A DNA stretch of 64,000 bases from the NCBI GenBank assembly GCA_034670405.1, contig JAXDDX010000054.1, positions 124,001-188,000 of the forward strand. The letters are read 5' to 3'. The position numbers and the translations under genes are program-made. This document shows positions 48,528-60,849 of this stretch, in pieces. The number at the start of each line of letters is the position of its first letter. Position 1 is the first letter of the stretch. The notes beneath the pieces are model-generated. The model did not search any database, was not told the origin of the DNA, and saw only the letters and a program-made list of their open reading frames with translations. This DNA is from Hoplostethus atlanticus (lineage: Eukaryota; Chordata; Actinopteri; Trachichthyiformes; Trachichthyidae).

Positions 48528-49860
48528 CCTCCCGCTCAGACCTCAGGGGGGCAGCAGGTCTTTAGGAATCCCAAAGGAGTAGAAGAGCCGAGGGACCGTG
48601 ACCGGGTCAATGGGTGGAAGGTGGCAGCCTGTGTGCTCGATACAGTATCAGGTTTTACAGGGGGGATGCAATTGAAGGATGGAGCCAAAAGTAGCCCTCC
48701 CCTTGGACTGCCCCTTTGATGTCCACTCATCTGTCGCTGGGCAGACTGTATGTTAACCGCTGATTAACTGCTGACACAAGGACTGAGAAATGTTAGTGAA
48801 GCTTTACAAGGACTGAAAGATGTTTTGATGGAACTGGAAAAAAATGATTTAAAAAACCAACCGGGAGGGAACGGTGGCTGGAATTAGGCTAGCTCCCACC
48901 GGCAGCTTCCTCTCAGCCACTTTCACAACATATTGAATTCACCTCAGAGTGTAAACCACCTTCCTTCTCCACCGAAGACGCTGACTCAAAACTCTTAACG
49001 TCCTCATCCAAAATGCTAACTTCCCCTACGTTGCCAATCGAATCAGAGCCAGTGGAGGATTCCTTTTTTTTTTTTCATCCTCTTTATCGTGGAAAAAAAA
49101 AAAAATCATTCAGTGATCAACATGGATCTGGTCGGCCTCTGCTACCACTGTGGCGAGCCTTTGAACTGCTTATCACTCCCCCCTGCTTCCCACGCTTAAA
49201 TGGCACAACTATCAGGCCCTGGCTTTATGTGTTTACCATATGGGGGGGGGGGTAGCGTGGAGCGCGGGGTGAGGATACAGTGGAAACTCAATCCACCATG
49301 AAATCCAGGGGGGATCAACTGTAATCAATGTACAAAGTTTAGATGGCGGCCCACCCCCCTTGGCCTTTAGCTGACGGCTGGCGGCGGTGGCTGGAGCAGC
49401 CAGAGGATTGCCCAAGTTGAGTTAGCTTAGTCGGCAGCTACTTAGATTAGGGAGCAGAGAGGTTCCCGCGGCTCCCCTTCACAGGCTGAAGGGTTATCGA
49501 CACGGCCACGGCAGCAAGATCTAGTCACGTCAATGTAGCCTTACTTATTCCAAACATGAACGCAGAGGTACACTGTCACTGCTGAACCGCCATTGGTGAT
49601 CAGTGAAGAAGAATTACAAATATACATTGCGATTTACGTGTGTTGACCCTCAATTTCACGTAATTTCATGCCTTTGCAAGCTTTTGTTTATGAAAGACTC
49701 TACTATCTATATCAGTAGTACTATCACAAAGTATACTATTGAAAACAAATACAATATTTGAACTTCTGAATGAACAAACATTACATAGCAACTTCTATCT
49801 TCTGGAATTCAAGAAGCCCTGATGCAGTTTAAGCACATCAGCGTTTGCAGTTGTCGTCCA
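47651..49860. other. Noncoding stretch with (GA)n
   Basis: It includes (GA)n at 48493-48526, a T run at about 49062-49074, an A run at 49095-49106 and a G run at 49242-49251. No exon is recognised. Confidence 0.45.
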
Positions 49861-50270
49861 GTACGCAAATGAGCGATTGTCCGTCCCGATAAGGAACAAA
49901 TGATACCGACGCTACCTCCTCTGAACGTCACGGCGACGCGCAACATCTCCAGGACCGACCCGAGGCATCTGATAAACACGCGCCCCTCGGCGACCCCTGT
50001 GATGAGGTCACAGGGTTCACCCAGGGAGTCTGGAGGTTTGCGCAGCCATCGCCCTGCGCTCTGTCAGCCGATGCCACCTGATAGCGTCTGATGAGGGAAA
50101 AACACGGTGGCGCTGTCTCCGTTCACTTTGCTCTCATGGCCGTCTGACAAGCGGGGCAATCTGATCATGTCGTCTAACCAGTCTGATAGTGATGCTTCCC
50201 TTACTCGAGTCAGAGCAAACCATTATCAGATCAGGCCCCTATATGAGCTTCCAAAAGACTCAGTGTTCTT
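49861..50270. promoter_or_regulatory. Candidate regulatory DNA with repeated GATA motifs
   Basis: CpG-rich single-copy sequence in which CTGATA, CTGATC or TTATCAG recurs near 49969, 50082, 50091, 50160, 50182 and 50224. The clustering suggests GATA-factor binding, but spacing and orientation are irregular and chance is possible. Confidence 0.25.
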
Positions 50271-53140
50271 CATGTGATAGTCTTTAGATTGATATTAGGA
50301 TATGAAATACATGATATTCACAATTTAATCTAGATCAGAGATATTACTATAATCTAGATTATTAGATTACTGAGTGCCAAAGTACAAGTAATAATAATTC
50401 TCTCTTCCAAGTCTTTTTATAGGTACACAACAGAGGTCAGTATTATATTTTCCTCCTTCCAGAGATTATGCTCACGCGTCCACCTGACGAACCAGAGGCT
50501 CGGAAACTCATAATCCCTATCAATCCCCTTTCTTCCTCAAGGTTCCCATTATAATCATATCCCTGACACACAGATCAAGGCCGAACCCAACTTGTTATCT
50601 CCCCTTCAAGTCGATAAATCAGACGTGCCTCCCTTCTTTGGCGAGCGGTCACTCCTCAAAGGCGGCTTTTGGACGAGGGAGAGAGAGAGAGAGAGAGAGA
50701 ATGGGAGTTCCACGGTTGAAGCGTGGCCGGCGGACCGTTGAGCCAGAATGCGGTTGAGCCTGAGCTGTGAAGTGTAGCGAGCGGGCGCGGCACACTCGAG
50801 GAGTCAGATCTCCGTCTCGCAAAAAAAGAAAAAAAGGGAGGGGAAACGCCGCTGTGAACACACTCACCTGGCAGAGGAGACGAATAGGGCTGGGGGAGTA
50901 GGTAGGGAACTGAACACTGCAGCCAGCAAGAGAGGGAGAGAGTGGAGTCTTCTCACGGTTACAGATACCGTAACTAATATTAATTCAGCATTTTTCACGG
51001 GTCAAAATGTTTTTAATAGTCACTTCGCAGGAGAATGCACCGTTGTCTGCGGCATGCCGGAGAACGTAATAAGAAACGACTGTGTAGCTGCCTGTACTCG
51101 GTATTGCTATCAAAGGGGGGGCAGGGTTTATTTGTTTCATCCAATGACTTCGATGGTTTTAAAGGAGCCCAGAGATTTGCCTATTACACAGCGTGCATCT
51201 GCTTTGTCTGCGCTCAGGCTCCTCGTAAGCACAAATACAGATGAAGCCGTTTTTTACGAGCTCACCTCGCGCGAGGCGCCCGTTGTCTCTGTATGAGGCT
51301 GATTCAAAATGGCCGCCCTCAGCACTCAAATTGATCATAATTGTATTCCCAAACTCTTTGCTCAGTGGGGCATTACATTTCGTGTTATTGACTTTTAAAA
51401 ACACATTGAGCGCTTTTTCTACTCGCAGTTTCATTACACCGCTGTCAGTTACCACTCTGTGAACAAAGCAGGCCTGCAAATAAAACGTGTGAGGTAATTT
51501 TCCAAAATGCCACTTAGGAGGGTACCTCTACCTGAGCGACGGGTTGCTTAATTTGTGTGCTTGCTTACTGCAAATCTGTTTACGCACTGGCAATTGTGCA
51601 CATTTCATAAAAAAATAAATAAAAAAAAGACCTGGGGGGTGATTGCCCCGGTGTGTTCACATCAACACATAGAACCAGGTAATTAAGCATTAGAAACATT
51701 TCAAAAAGAAGATTTGTTTTTTATCGCATTTTTCCTTTTCTGTTCAAAGGGAATGCCTGAAGAGTGGACTATTTATGAATCATACATCTTGCTAAGAAGA
51801 ACAATTATCTTCCACACACCCACTTCCTCTCTTGTTTTTGGTCTCCCCACTCCACCCCCTTTTTAAATGGGATATAAATGGTGCCACAGTGGCTACGGCG
51901 TTTCCATTTTCCACCTCTGTGCCTGCTAGGGTTTAACCATGGTCAGCTAGAACGAACCTGGAGCTGGTGCATGATGGGATTTTTGTTGGACGTATTTTTT
52001 TTTTTTTTTTCTCTCTCCCAGAGATGTATCATATCGTCTGACTGTTGGCTGGAATCAAGAGGTCATGTGTGTGTGTGTGTGTGTGTGGATGACAGGGTTA
52101 GAGGGCACTCGGCTGCTGAGGGGTCACTGATAACAGAGATGAAGAGAGAGAAGGGATACAGCCCCCGCCCCTTCCCACCCGACAACCACCGCCGCCGAAA
52201 ACAAACCTCCACTATCCCCCAGTCGATTCCAGTTGGAAAAAAAAAAGTCCCAGACACAAGTATGCTGCAGACCTAGAGACTCTGAGGTACATTGAACGTG
52301 ACTTATAGCTGGAAATAAAATGACAGCCATTGAGTCTGAGCAGTGCAGTGATTACTATAGTGTGTGTGTGTGTGGTTGTGTGTGTGTGTACTGGCTGTCT
52401 GCACAATTGATGACTTTGAAGGATACAATGCTTTTCTGTGTGCGGCGCTCTTCATAAAGAAAAGCGGCAAGGGCTTTTTTTTTTAATTTGTGTTTTTGAG
52501 TGTAGCAAAAAAAAAGTGCTGAGATGGGCGGTATCGATCGCCAAGCGAGAGGAGTCAAAACAATCACCGTGAATTAAACTCCTCAAGGTCTTAGGCAAAA
52601 GGGGGATTAACGAAATTATCTGGCCTCTACTCTGGCCATTTATTGTCGGTGTTCGTGTTGACAAAAGGCCGGAGAGGCGGCGAGTGCGGCCGTGGGTGAG
52701 GGGGGGGAGAAGGGGGAAGGGAGGTAATGAGTGAAGCATTCTTGATGAGAAACTAACAACAATGTAAACACAGTAGATAAGTGCTTTCTTGGCCCGGCAG
52801 TATTGATCACGAATAGGCTTGATGCTCAACTTTACAGAGGCGAATTGTATTTTCCTGCTGGGTTTTGATAGCCAGCTGTTAACACACTGTACAATTACTG
52901 GCTGTGAAGACTTTTTTTTTTTCCCGGTTTGTGTTTGTTGTGATGAGAGGGAAGGGAAGGCTACGGTTAAAATGTGTAGCCTCATTATGAAACCCGTGTA
53001 AGTGGATGTGAAGCGCAATTAAAAAAAAAAAAAAAAAAGTGAAACAAAGCCTTTGTTTCAAATCATCGGCAATGAAACCCCAAATTATCATTAGTGCGCC
53101 GTGGGTTTTGTTTGGTTGTGGAATGTTCTTGAATCAAACG
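50271..53140. other. Noncoding stretch with several simple repeats
   Basis: (GA)n at 50679-50700, T16 at 51995-52010, (TG)n at 52066-52087, (TG)n at 52360-52391 and A18 at 53021-53038 occur here. The 18-A run is followed by a small palindrome, GAAACAAAG/CTTTGTTTC, at 53041-53059. A 188-codon minus-strand frame (52452-53018) runs through low-complexity tracts and has no domain. Confidence 0.5.
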
Positions 53141-53145
53141 GCATC

Positions 53146-53234
53146 GCCTCTCTCTCTCTCTCTCTGCCTTTGGTGATTTTTTGGCCTTTTTCTCTCCCCC
53201 CCTCCTTCTCCTCCTCGTTCTCTCTCCCCCCTTA
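53146..53234 (+). repeat. Long polypyrimidine tract ending in TTAG
   Basis: (TC)n at 53148-53165 is followed, after a short T/G-containing interval, by C/T-rich sequence up to CCCCCCTTAG at 53225-53234. This is the composition of a strong 3' splice site, though simple repeat expansion explains part of it. Confidence 0.6.
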
Positions 53235-53512
53235 GCCGCGGACTTGACTCGCAGCTAATTAATTTGCAAATTTTATTCTCAATAAAGTGCTTACAAAAAG
53301 ATAATTGTGACTTTATTAACAGTTTCTTGGGCAGCAGATGGTGTTCTGCAGGCCTGCCATGTTGAATTAGTGATGACGCTGTCGTTTTATGTGCTCTCTA
53401 CTGTGGCAACCCATAAAACTCCTCATTAAGGCTACTAATTAATACTACTTCCTCTCACCGTTACACCCGGCAATTTCACCCTAAATTAGGGTAAACAAAC
53501 GCAAACATACAG
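53235..53512 (+). ncRNA. Possible noncoding exon within TAAT-rich DNA
   Basis: The segment is preceded by a long pyrimidine tract ending TTAG (53234) and followed by an exact consensus donor, CAG/GTAAGT (53510-53518). The size, 278 nt, is typical of an exon. It has no long open frame, so it would be a noncoding or UTR exon. It also contains two TAATTAAT motifs (53256-53263 and 53436-53443), and the composition looks like a developmental enhancer. It may be regulatory DNA with chance splice-like ends. No partner exon is identified. Confidence 0.25.
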
Positions 53513-53559
53513 GTAAGTCTCCCATTAGGACGCACCTTTTCTTTGTTTACAGTATTTGT

Positions 53560-53860
53560 GTTTGTGTTAGGAATCCCTGTCATTACCGTCATTTGTTCTA
53601 TATTAAGAGCAATTAAATGCCTATTAAAGATGCCAAAGCGTTTGTTGCCTTGTTTGTGCTCAGCATTTACAAAGACGCGCAGCTCCTCGGAGCCAAATCT
53701 CGGGCAAACTCCATTGACTTAATCCCTCCGATGTTTTATTAAAAACAAATTATGTCCGACTTTGCCGCCGGTAATCCAGCGCATCAAGTATTGGTAACCG
53801 CCTGAAGGAGAGGCGCTTGCATTTTAATTAAGAGCCCGAGTAACGAGGCAGCAAAGTGTG
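53560..53860. promoter_or_regulatory. Candidate regulatory DNA
   Basis: Single-copy sequence with frequent ATTAAA, TTTTAATTAAG and similar words and several CpG, lying next to the TAAT-rich possible exon. Function is inferred from composition. Confidence 0.3.
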
Positions 53861-55180
53861 CGGATTAGTGTGTTTACTCGGGAAGAGCGGGAGAGAAAAA
53901 AAAAAAAATTATCTTCATTTCATTTTTTTAATCTGGTCTTGGATCAGCTCCAAGAGCACAGTGACTTGACATATTTCAGCAATAAAGACCCTGATCCCAG
54001 CTGGCAGAGAAACCACGCAGAGACCGGCGAGGTGTTCGAGGCTCTCCCACCGAGACGTCCAGATCGAGTACGTTGCCACCCTTTGTGCCTCTTTTAATTC
54101 ACTACTGGCCTCGCTCTTGTTTGTTAGATTCATTACATCAGATCTATTTATTTAAGTTAAAATACATCAAATGTTGATAGAACTTTTCTTGTTTCTCTCG
54201 ACTTGAAGATGTTAAATAATAAATAATGTTAAATAATATTAACAGAATATTTTTTCAACTGAAAGTATTTTGTTAAGTAGTCAGTTTATGGGATTTGGAT
54301 AAACAAGATTCTACTGAACTTGACAATCCAACATTTGTGTCATTTTTCCAGGCATCAATCTTTGACATCACATGTCTTCTGCAGTGACACCTCTGGGCTT
54401 TTATTGCAATTTCCTTATCAAAAATTTCAAATAGTTAAAATTAAATCTTGATGTACAAAATTCAGACAAGTGGAACACAAATTAGCAAGTGACTAGTTAT
54501 CAGTACTATTTATGTTGGAGATTTACTGCCAAGGGGCTTGTATGAGGACATAGGCACTGAAAACATGAAATGTTAGAAGAAAGTGATATATTGCTTTCAA
54601 TGTATTTTCAGGCTGTACGTGATTTTTTTCATGTTTGTATTGTGGTACCGGCACAGACACAACAGAGCTTTCTATTTTGAGCTTCGGTGGGATCAGAAAG
54701 CTGCAAAGATTGGCAGATCCTACCCTTCAGGAAGCTCCGCGTACATACTATAATCGACGTACTGAGACATAATCCCTGATGGGACTTTCACCACTGTTCC
54801 CAGACTTCAGTGGGAGATGGCTGCTTCTTGATGGAGTCATGACCACTGTTTGATCAAAGGGGCCCTGCTCCCAACGCCCACTGGTTTCTGCCAGCGCTTG
54901 ATCTGGATCGATGCGGGGGGTTAGTGTACAAAATCCCTAGCTTCCTAGAGCTTCTCCGAACCTACTCCTTGCCATTCAGAGAGGGAAGTCATGTTAAGTT
55001 CATGTGTGCATTCGCTCTCATGTGTTCTCGGCAGCGCGGTGCTTTTTTTATAGTGTCGGTTTTGATGCGGCACCTTCAGCAGTGAGGCACGTTTGAGAAA
55101 AAACGTTTGAGAAATGTTGTCCTTCTGCTAGCAAAGCAGGAACCCATATCACATTTTCATTGTTGACATCCAACTGTTTA
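53861..55180. other. Noncoding stretch, nothing specific
   Basis: AT-rich sequence with short A and T runs. No open frame or repeat family is recognised. Confidence 0.45.
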
Positions 55181-55690
55181 TCAAGCGTATTTGTTTATTT
55201 GTTTGTCAAAAATATTGGCCTAATGAATCAATCATGTTCACTCAGAATGCTGCAATTTATTTGGCCTCCAGCTGTGGGATATTTGATACCACTATATTAC
55301 GGGCTTCCACTCGCAATTACAAGCCGGCGGAGTTCTAACAGACATTTTTATTGCTTGTCTTAACTTTTCTAATAGCAGGCACAAAGCCAGAGTTGGAGTT
55401 CATATAAATGCTTCCTATTACCGTTAAAAATCTGTCTCCGGCCCGGGCACGCCAAACCAGCTCAGCTCGCTCCTTTATCAGCTTACAACCAGAGTTCTCC
55501 GGGTGCTTATAAATCCAGTGAATATTGTTCATTGTGAATTTCTCGTCTTACCAAACAAGAATAACAAGGAAAAAAAGCCCATAATTACAGAATTTACTGC
55601 AGTTTGAGAACTTCGGCCCCGAAACTTTCTGTTCCCATTAATGGAAAAAATGGTAATTAGTTTTTCATATTCCCTCATATATTGGAGGTT
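55181..55690. promoter_or_regulatory. Candidate regulatory DNA
   Basis: Repeat-free single-copy sequence with words such as CGCAATTACAAG, CATAATTACAG and GGTAATTAG. It resembles other TAAT-rich blocks in the window. Confidence 0.25.
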
Positions 55691-56690
55691 GATATAACTT
55701 ATTCATGACAAGCGAAAAACAAGAATCGCTGTTGTCTGTCCAGTTTCTTAAGCAGTTTCTTCTTCCGCTGATTCAAGCGGCGGTTGAGCCTCCCACCCTC
55801 TCCACCCGCTTTCCGGGTACGATACTCGGCCGGATAGGAATCGACGGCGTCATTAAAGCGGGGGTTTCATCGAAGCGGGAGTCGTGTCACGAAGATTCAG
55901 AGGGGAAGCGTAATCAGTTTGAGGGTTTTATTTATTCCAAAACAGAAATCACGCCTTAACATCTCTTGAGTGACATTTATGGCTGAGCTACCTGCAGCGC
56001 TGACGTGTTTACAAAGACACGCTGAACAAGAAAAGCCATGCACTGGTTTGTTCTGGTGATACCGTAACCCCACCTCCCCCCACCCCACCCCCACTGGTCC
56101 AGTGTGGTAGTAATTGCCCTCAGAATATGATTTTATAGACTGCTTGGTTTCATTCATCCTTAAACCCCCTTCCACCCCCACCCCCCCCACATCTGGCCAT
56201 TTCAGTGTCACCGCTCCAAGTAAATTGTCTCATGTTGTCAACAGACAATTGGTCATTATCTGCCGCTCCCGGATCCAATTCTTGCGGATTATTCCTCAAT
56301 TAAAGGTTATTATGCCTCTTACTGGAGGTGTTGTGGCCCTGGTTTGAACCTGCTTGAGCGCCAGAGGATATGTGAATGACCCCAGAGAGAGAGAGGTGGC
56401 TCAGGGAAGAGAGGGGAGGCGGGGAGGGGGAGTGAACAAATCCCTCTGTTTGGCCTCCTCAGCATAAAATATGACTATTTCATGAAGTGTGAAAACACCC
56501 AGACAGGCGTTCCATAAATTAGACTTGTATACGGTGGCTCGGTTAGCGGTGAAGAAGCGGCACACACACGGTGGCACCGCCGGTAGAGGACTGTGTTCCC
56601 CACTAATGAAGAGGTGGTAGAGTAGCGCACGGGCGACGTTGCCATCGTTGCCGCTTATGGCCGGGGCTGCCTCTCTCAGGCTGCTGATCA
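55691..56690. other. Noncoding stretch
   Basis: C-rich tracts occur at 56070-56095 and 56165-56190. An AT-balanced patch at about 56215-56330 could be regulatory. No exon is recognised. Confidence 0.4.
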
Positions 56691-56698
56691 TTACTTAC

Positions 56699-56780
56699 CC
56701 GCAGACGTGCAATGTCACGCACAATATCCTCAGGTTTGCCCTTCATAGGTTGTTGTGCATCCTCTGTTGGCTCCGGCTTG
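56699..56780 (-). CDS. Possible internal coding exon, gene unidentified
   Basis: On the minus strand an 82-bp open segment runs from a possible acceptor (GTTAAG, boundary at 56781) to a strong donor, CGG/GTAAGTA (boundary at 56698). It encodes 27 codons after one split base, ending GKPEDIVRDIARLR, a charged helix-like sequence with an acidic start (PEPTED). The frame ends in phase 0. The acceptor lacks a pyrimidine tract and is preceded by a (TG)n repeat instead. I do not recognise the protein and no neighbouring exon was found, so this may be chance. Confidence 0.25.
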
Positions 56781-56818
56781 CTTAACGATAACATGCAGCA
56801 ATTACACTCAGATGCATG

Positions 56819-56844
56819 CACACACACACACACACACACACACA
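56819..56844. repeat. (CA)13 microsatellite
   Basis: An uninterrupted CA run of 26 bp. Confidence 0.95.
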
Positions 56845-57680
56845 TGTGCACATGCCTGCGCGGTATTGCAGGCAAACAAACACATCCCCCACACCCGCCT
56901 GCTCGCCTTTCTCCCTTGGCCTTTTTGTTTGGAGGGAAGATAAATATCCCTATAATAGAAAAAGCCTGCTCTTGATGCATTTTCAACAGTCCACTGCTTC
57001 AATTACATGTATTTACTTACAAGTCTGAATTTATTTTCTGCCTGCTGCAGTCCGATTTGTTCTGAATGGTAAATGAAAAGGTCTCCGGCGCTATTGTGGC
57101 AATATTTTAATGCTTTGCCTCGCCAGCGCACCTACCAATGTCAATTCTTTGAACTTTATGCTTGCAAACTGTTTAATAAATCAGTCGAGAGGGGGTGGGT
57201 TGGTGTGCTTCTACTACGTCTCACTGAAAAGAACAGTTTATAAATGGCTCGTAGGTAAAAAAAGAATCCTTCGCCACAATACGATCCCGTGCTCATGGTA
57301 GGGGATTAGGAGAGGCTGAGATATTACTCACCCCGGCCGTATGAGTTGACGCCGCGCTGCCGGAGAGTGCGAGGCAGTCACGTTATTGCTCTCCCAACTG
57401 GAAATGTAGACATTATGCAAAGCTATCTTTTGAGCCGCAACTAGATTTCACGGGACCGTGCGTATATGATGTCGGCGTATGGATATCTGGGGGACGCGGG
57501 CTGAGCCGGTTGCGCTGGTGGGCGGGTGGCGTGCTTATTGAGATTGTGATTATAGCGGCGTCTAAACTCCGGTCCCCTTTTTTTTTTTTTTGGTGACAGC
57601 GCCATTAGCAGGCTGTCACACTCTTCAGCGCTCTCTGTGCGTCTGACCACTAATGCTAAAGCACTGACTTACAGCGCACG
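56845..57680. promoter_or_regulatory. Candidate regulatory DNA
   Basis: Mostly repeat-free sequence with TTTAATAAATC, GACATTATGCAAAG and GCCATTAGC words, plus CpG-containing patches at 57330-57545. A T14 run occurs at 57578-57591. Inference only. Confidence 0.22.
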
Positions 57681-58780
57681 TCCACACACGGGATTATACC
57701 ACACACCGTGGTGACGACCCCCGGATGCTTGGGTACTTATAGAAGAAATGCAAGTAAAGCTAAACTCTGGAGGATTTTGTTTGCTTGAAGGAATACTAGT
57801 GAATGTAGTTCAGTTTTGTTGACCATTGATGGATCACGGGCGATACATACTAGTGTCATACATGATCAGAGCCCAGGCCTGCCTTTTTTTAAAGACTACC
57901 CCACACACTCTATACCACTCTATATCATTGCTTTAAAAAAAGCAAGGCTGAGCAAGACCGGGGGCTGCAAAGTCACATTGCCAAATTGATCACCCGTTTA
58001 AAAGGATTGTGGCTTTTACAAGGTTTGGCCTCCTTCAGTTGAGTGCAAATCGAGTGCCACTGTATTAAGTGGTAAGACCAGAGCGTTGATAGATTACCTT
58101 TGGCCACTCTGTTTAATTGTTGGATTTGGGTGGCAAACCTGTTAAAAGAAAGGGGTAAAAATAAAAAAAATAAAAAGAAGAGCCAAATGGAGAATGTTAA
58201 ATATTGAAGTGGTTGCCGGGGGGCTAATGAAATTAACAATGCAAGTAAACAGCCTCTTGTGTGTGCCAGCACCTCCTCCTCCTCTGCCTCTCCTTCCTCC
58301 TCTCCCTCATTGGCTTATCATGTGGAACGCTTCAGGGCTGTGTGTAAGGGGGGGTTGTGTGTGTGTGTGTGTGTGTGCACATACCCATGCATGGAGGGGT
58401 TTAACAGGGGGTGATCCAAGGTCAGCCACCCCAGTATTAACATCATCTCCATCCCCACCAGACTCTCCTCCACCTCCTCTCCCATCCTGGCCAACCTCTA
58501 TCGCTACCATGCTGCATCAGCTCTATAATGTGGTTTACCATAATCCGCTTCCCTGCACTTTACCTCGTGGCCGAGCGGTGAAACGGAGCTTCGCGGCTTC
58601 GTAACAAAAAAGCGAGTTTTAATGAAGAATCATAAGGAACCTGGATTTTTTTTTTTTTTTTTAAATACTGGTTGCCATCCTACATGCTCGTTGTCATTTC
58701 ATAGGTGGCACAACAGCCTATAGCCTAAAACTACAATGACTCCTGTGTGCCGGAGCAGCAGTATTTTTTGGGGGTGAATC
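57681..58780. other. Noncoding stretch with (GT)n and T17
   Basis: (GT)12 at 58355-58378, a CTCC-rich tract near 58270-58310 and T17 at 58646-58662 occur here. The 136-codon open frame over 58194-58604 is low-complexity. Confidence 0.55.
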
Positions 58781-59060
58781 TGCGTGCCAACTTCAAAGAA
58801 ATATATTTTTCTTATTGTGCTCGAGTGGCGAGATGAGACGCGGCCATGTCGCACAGCCTTATCTCTGTAAACGCTGCGATGGAGCGGTAGGAGAGCCCCG
58901 GCGATTGTGTTTAAACATCAAATGGCTCAGTGTGACACAATTATGTCAATGCAGGCTTATTTCTGCTGTTTTTTCTCTCCGATGGAGATGTTGATGTCGG
59001 TTGTTGGGCAGCTTGTTGGGGTTTGGCTCCCACCGCATTTGGTTTTTTCAGTGTAAGCCA
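58781..59060. promoter_or_regulatory. Candidate regulatory DNA
   Basis: A CpG-containing patch (58825-58905) runs into AT-rich single-copy sequence. No simple repeats are present. Inference only. Confidence 0.22.
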
Positions 59061-59080
59061 GGCCATACACTCTCTCTCTG

Positions 59081-59386
59081 ACACACACACACACACACAT
59101 AGATACACACACCTGGAACAGATCTGCAGTAAAGCTGCTGGAAGCCAGGAGAAGGAGCTTATCCCCATTACACATTCTTCCTGGGGGCACTGGACAGCTG
59201 GGACATATACTGTACACGTACACGTGAACGCACACACACATGAATACACACGCACACACGCTCTCGAACTCATTCTGTCAATTCATGCATGCTCACACAC
59301 ACACACACGTGGTGCTCTCTTTTATAGGTTGTTTATGTGGGTGAACACGCACTCACCCCACACACACACATGCACACACACACAAG
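59081..59386. repeat. Cluster of (CA)n microsatellites
   Basis: At least four CA-rich runs, around 59081-59099, 59230-59259, 59294-59308 and 59359-59383, alternate with single-copy DNA. Overlapping open frames on both strands (158, 110 and 100 codons) are repeat artefacts. Confidence 0.9.
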
Positions 59387-60480
59387 CCAGGTTACCACAT
59401 GGCGAACTGGACCAGTTGGTGGATAGTTGGCTCGGAAGAGACCCAGCGGTGCCTGGGTTGGAGGGCTCTCTCCCCGTCCTGAAGAGGACAGGCTCTTAGC
59501 AGATGTGCATCTCAGGGGCCCCAGCATAAATCCTGTTCGACTGCTGCTCCCATGAAAAGCAAGAAGCTTAACAAATCAATTTCGCCCTGATTAATCTGCT
59601 TTTGCCTCCTTTTGTCATTCCCACTCTCGCCTTTATCAGCAGTCTTTATAGTGTGACTTACACTGAAGGATTTATTGCGTCGTGTCTTCTTTGTTCTGTT
59701 TTTTCACACTTCAGGACATTAAGTTTATCAGTTCAATGCCTTAATTAATGGCTATCAAACGTGGTGTTTTCACGCTGACCCAGTGTTGACGCTTGAGCAG
59801 AGCGCCTGGCTTATTTCTGCCAAAGGAGGTAAACAACATTTTAGCCATATTGTTTTTCTTGATGCCAGCCCTTTTAGCATCATTCACCACCATTGGTGGC
59901 AGCTATCTTGGCAGGTTGGGATCCAAATCCCCTCCCCAGAGTGTGCTCTTTTCTCAAACATCAGCTTGGGGTTTGGTTTCACTAACAAAGCCTTTTTCAC
60001 AGTTTGTTGTGGTGCACATGCATATTCATGCCCTATAGCATGGCTGAAAATGTCCTCATAAAAAACAAAAACAGGGATTTTTCTCTTTTTTTCTTCTTTT
60101 TACTCATTTTATTCCACCTCTTTTATGAACAGTGGTTACACAGCTACAAGCAGATGGTTTTAAATGAAACTTTTCTTTCTAGTGTTGTTTTTTTTGGATG
60201 GGTGTGTTGTGTTAGGCCAGGGTTGTGTCAAGAAAGATGTTTTTGACCCTTCTTACAAATTATGACCACTCAGCCACGACCGCTAATGAACACGTCCTAA
60301 TCTCTCAGCAATTAAACACACTGGGGCTTTTTCCATCATATCTTTACTCTTCAAGGCCTCGTGCAGTGGATTCCCTTTATCCATGCTAATTGGCCAACCG
60401 GCGGGGCATTTTCTAAACTGACTTATCAAAGCTAATACCGCAACATCGGCATTGATCTCACGGGTTTCACCTGGGAATCC
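59387..60480. promoter_or_regulatory. Candidate regulatory DNA
   Basis: Two repeat-poor AT-rich segments, about 59560-59770 and 60260-60480, carry CTGATTAATCTG, CCTTAATTAATGG and GCTAATTGGCC words. Function is inferred. Confidence 0.25.
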
Positions 60481-60671
60481 GAAGTCTTCACAACCGTGTA
60501 GTTATGAGAACGCCTTACACATAGAAAATCTGTCCTAGCATGTCGTCACTTACTGCATCTCATCATTGTATTTTCATTGAAACGAAGCATTTGAACGCAT
60601 CAGTGTGGGTACCAAATGGATTTTGGTGTGGGCTTTCAATGCTCTGTTTGCATTGAAATGTGCTGCTGTTG

Positions 60672-60713
60672 AGTCAGACAGACAGACAGTCAGACAGACA
60701 GTCAGACAGACAG
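60672..60713. repeat. (GACA)n tetranucleotide repeat
   Basis: GACA units broken by two GTCA-type interruptions in 42 bp. Confidence 0.9.
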
Positions 60714-60771
60714 AATGATTGGCCCATGGTGCCTTTACCTTGATGCTTTCTGCTCACTTAAAGTGAAGCAT

Positions 60772-60813
60772 AGAGCATTAGAAACTCTTTATAAACTCTA
60801 TTTCTAATGCTCT
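60772..60813. repeat. Perfect 13-bp hairpin
   Basis: AGAGCATTAGAAA at 60772-60784 pairs exactly with TTTCTAATGCTCT at 60801-60813 over a 16-nt loop. It lies 37 bp outside the large inverted repeat. Confidence 0.75.
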
Positions 60814-60849
60814 CTCTGAGATATCTTTTGAGATTTAGGTCAAGGGTCC

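Noticed and set aside
52452..53018. 188-codon minus-strand open frame
   Set aside because: It runs through T runs, C/T-rich tracts and CpG-rich sequence, with no recognisable domain or splice context.
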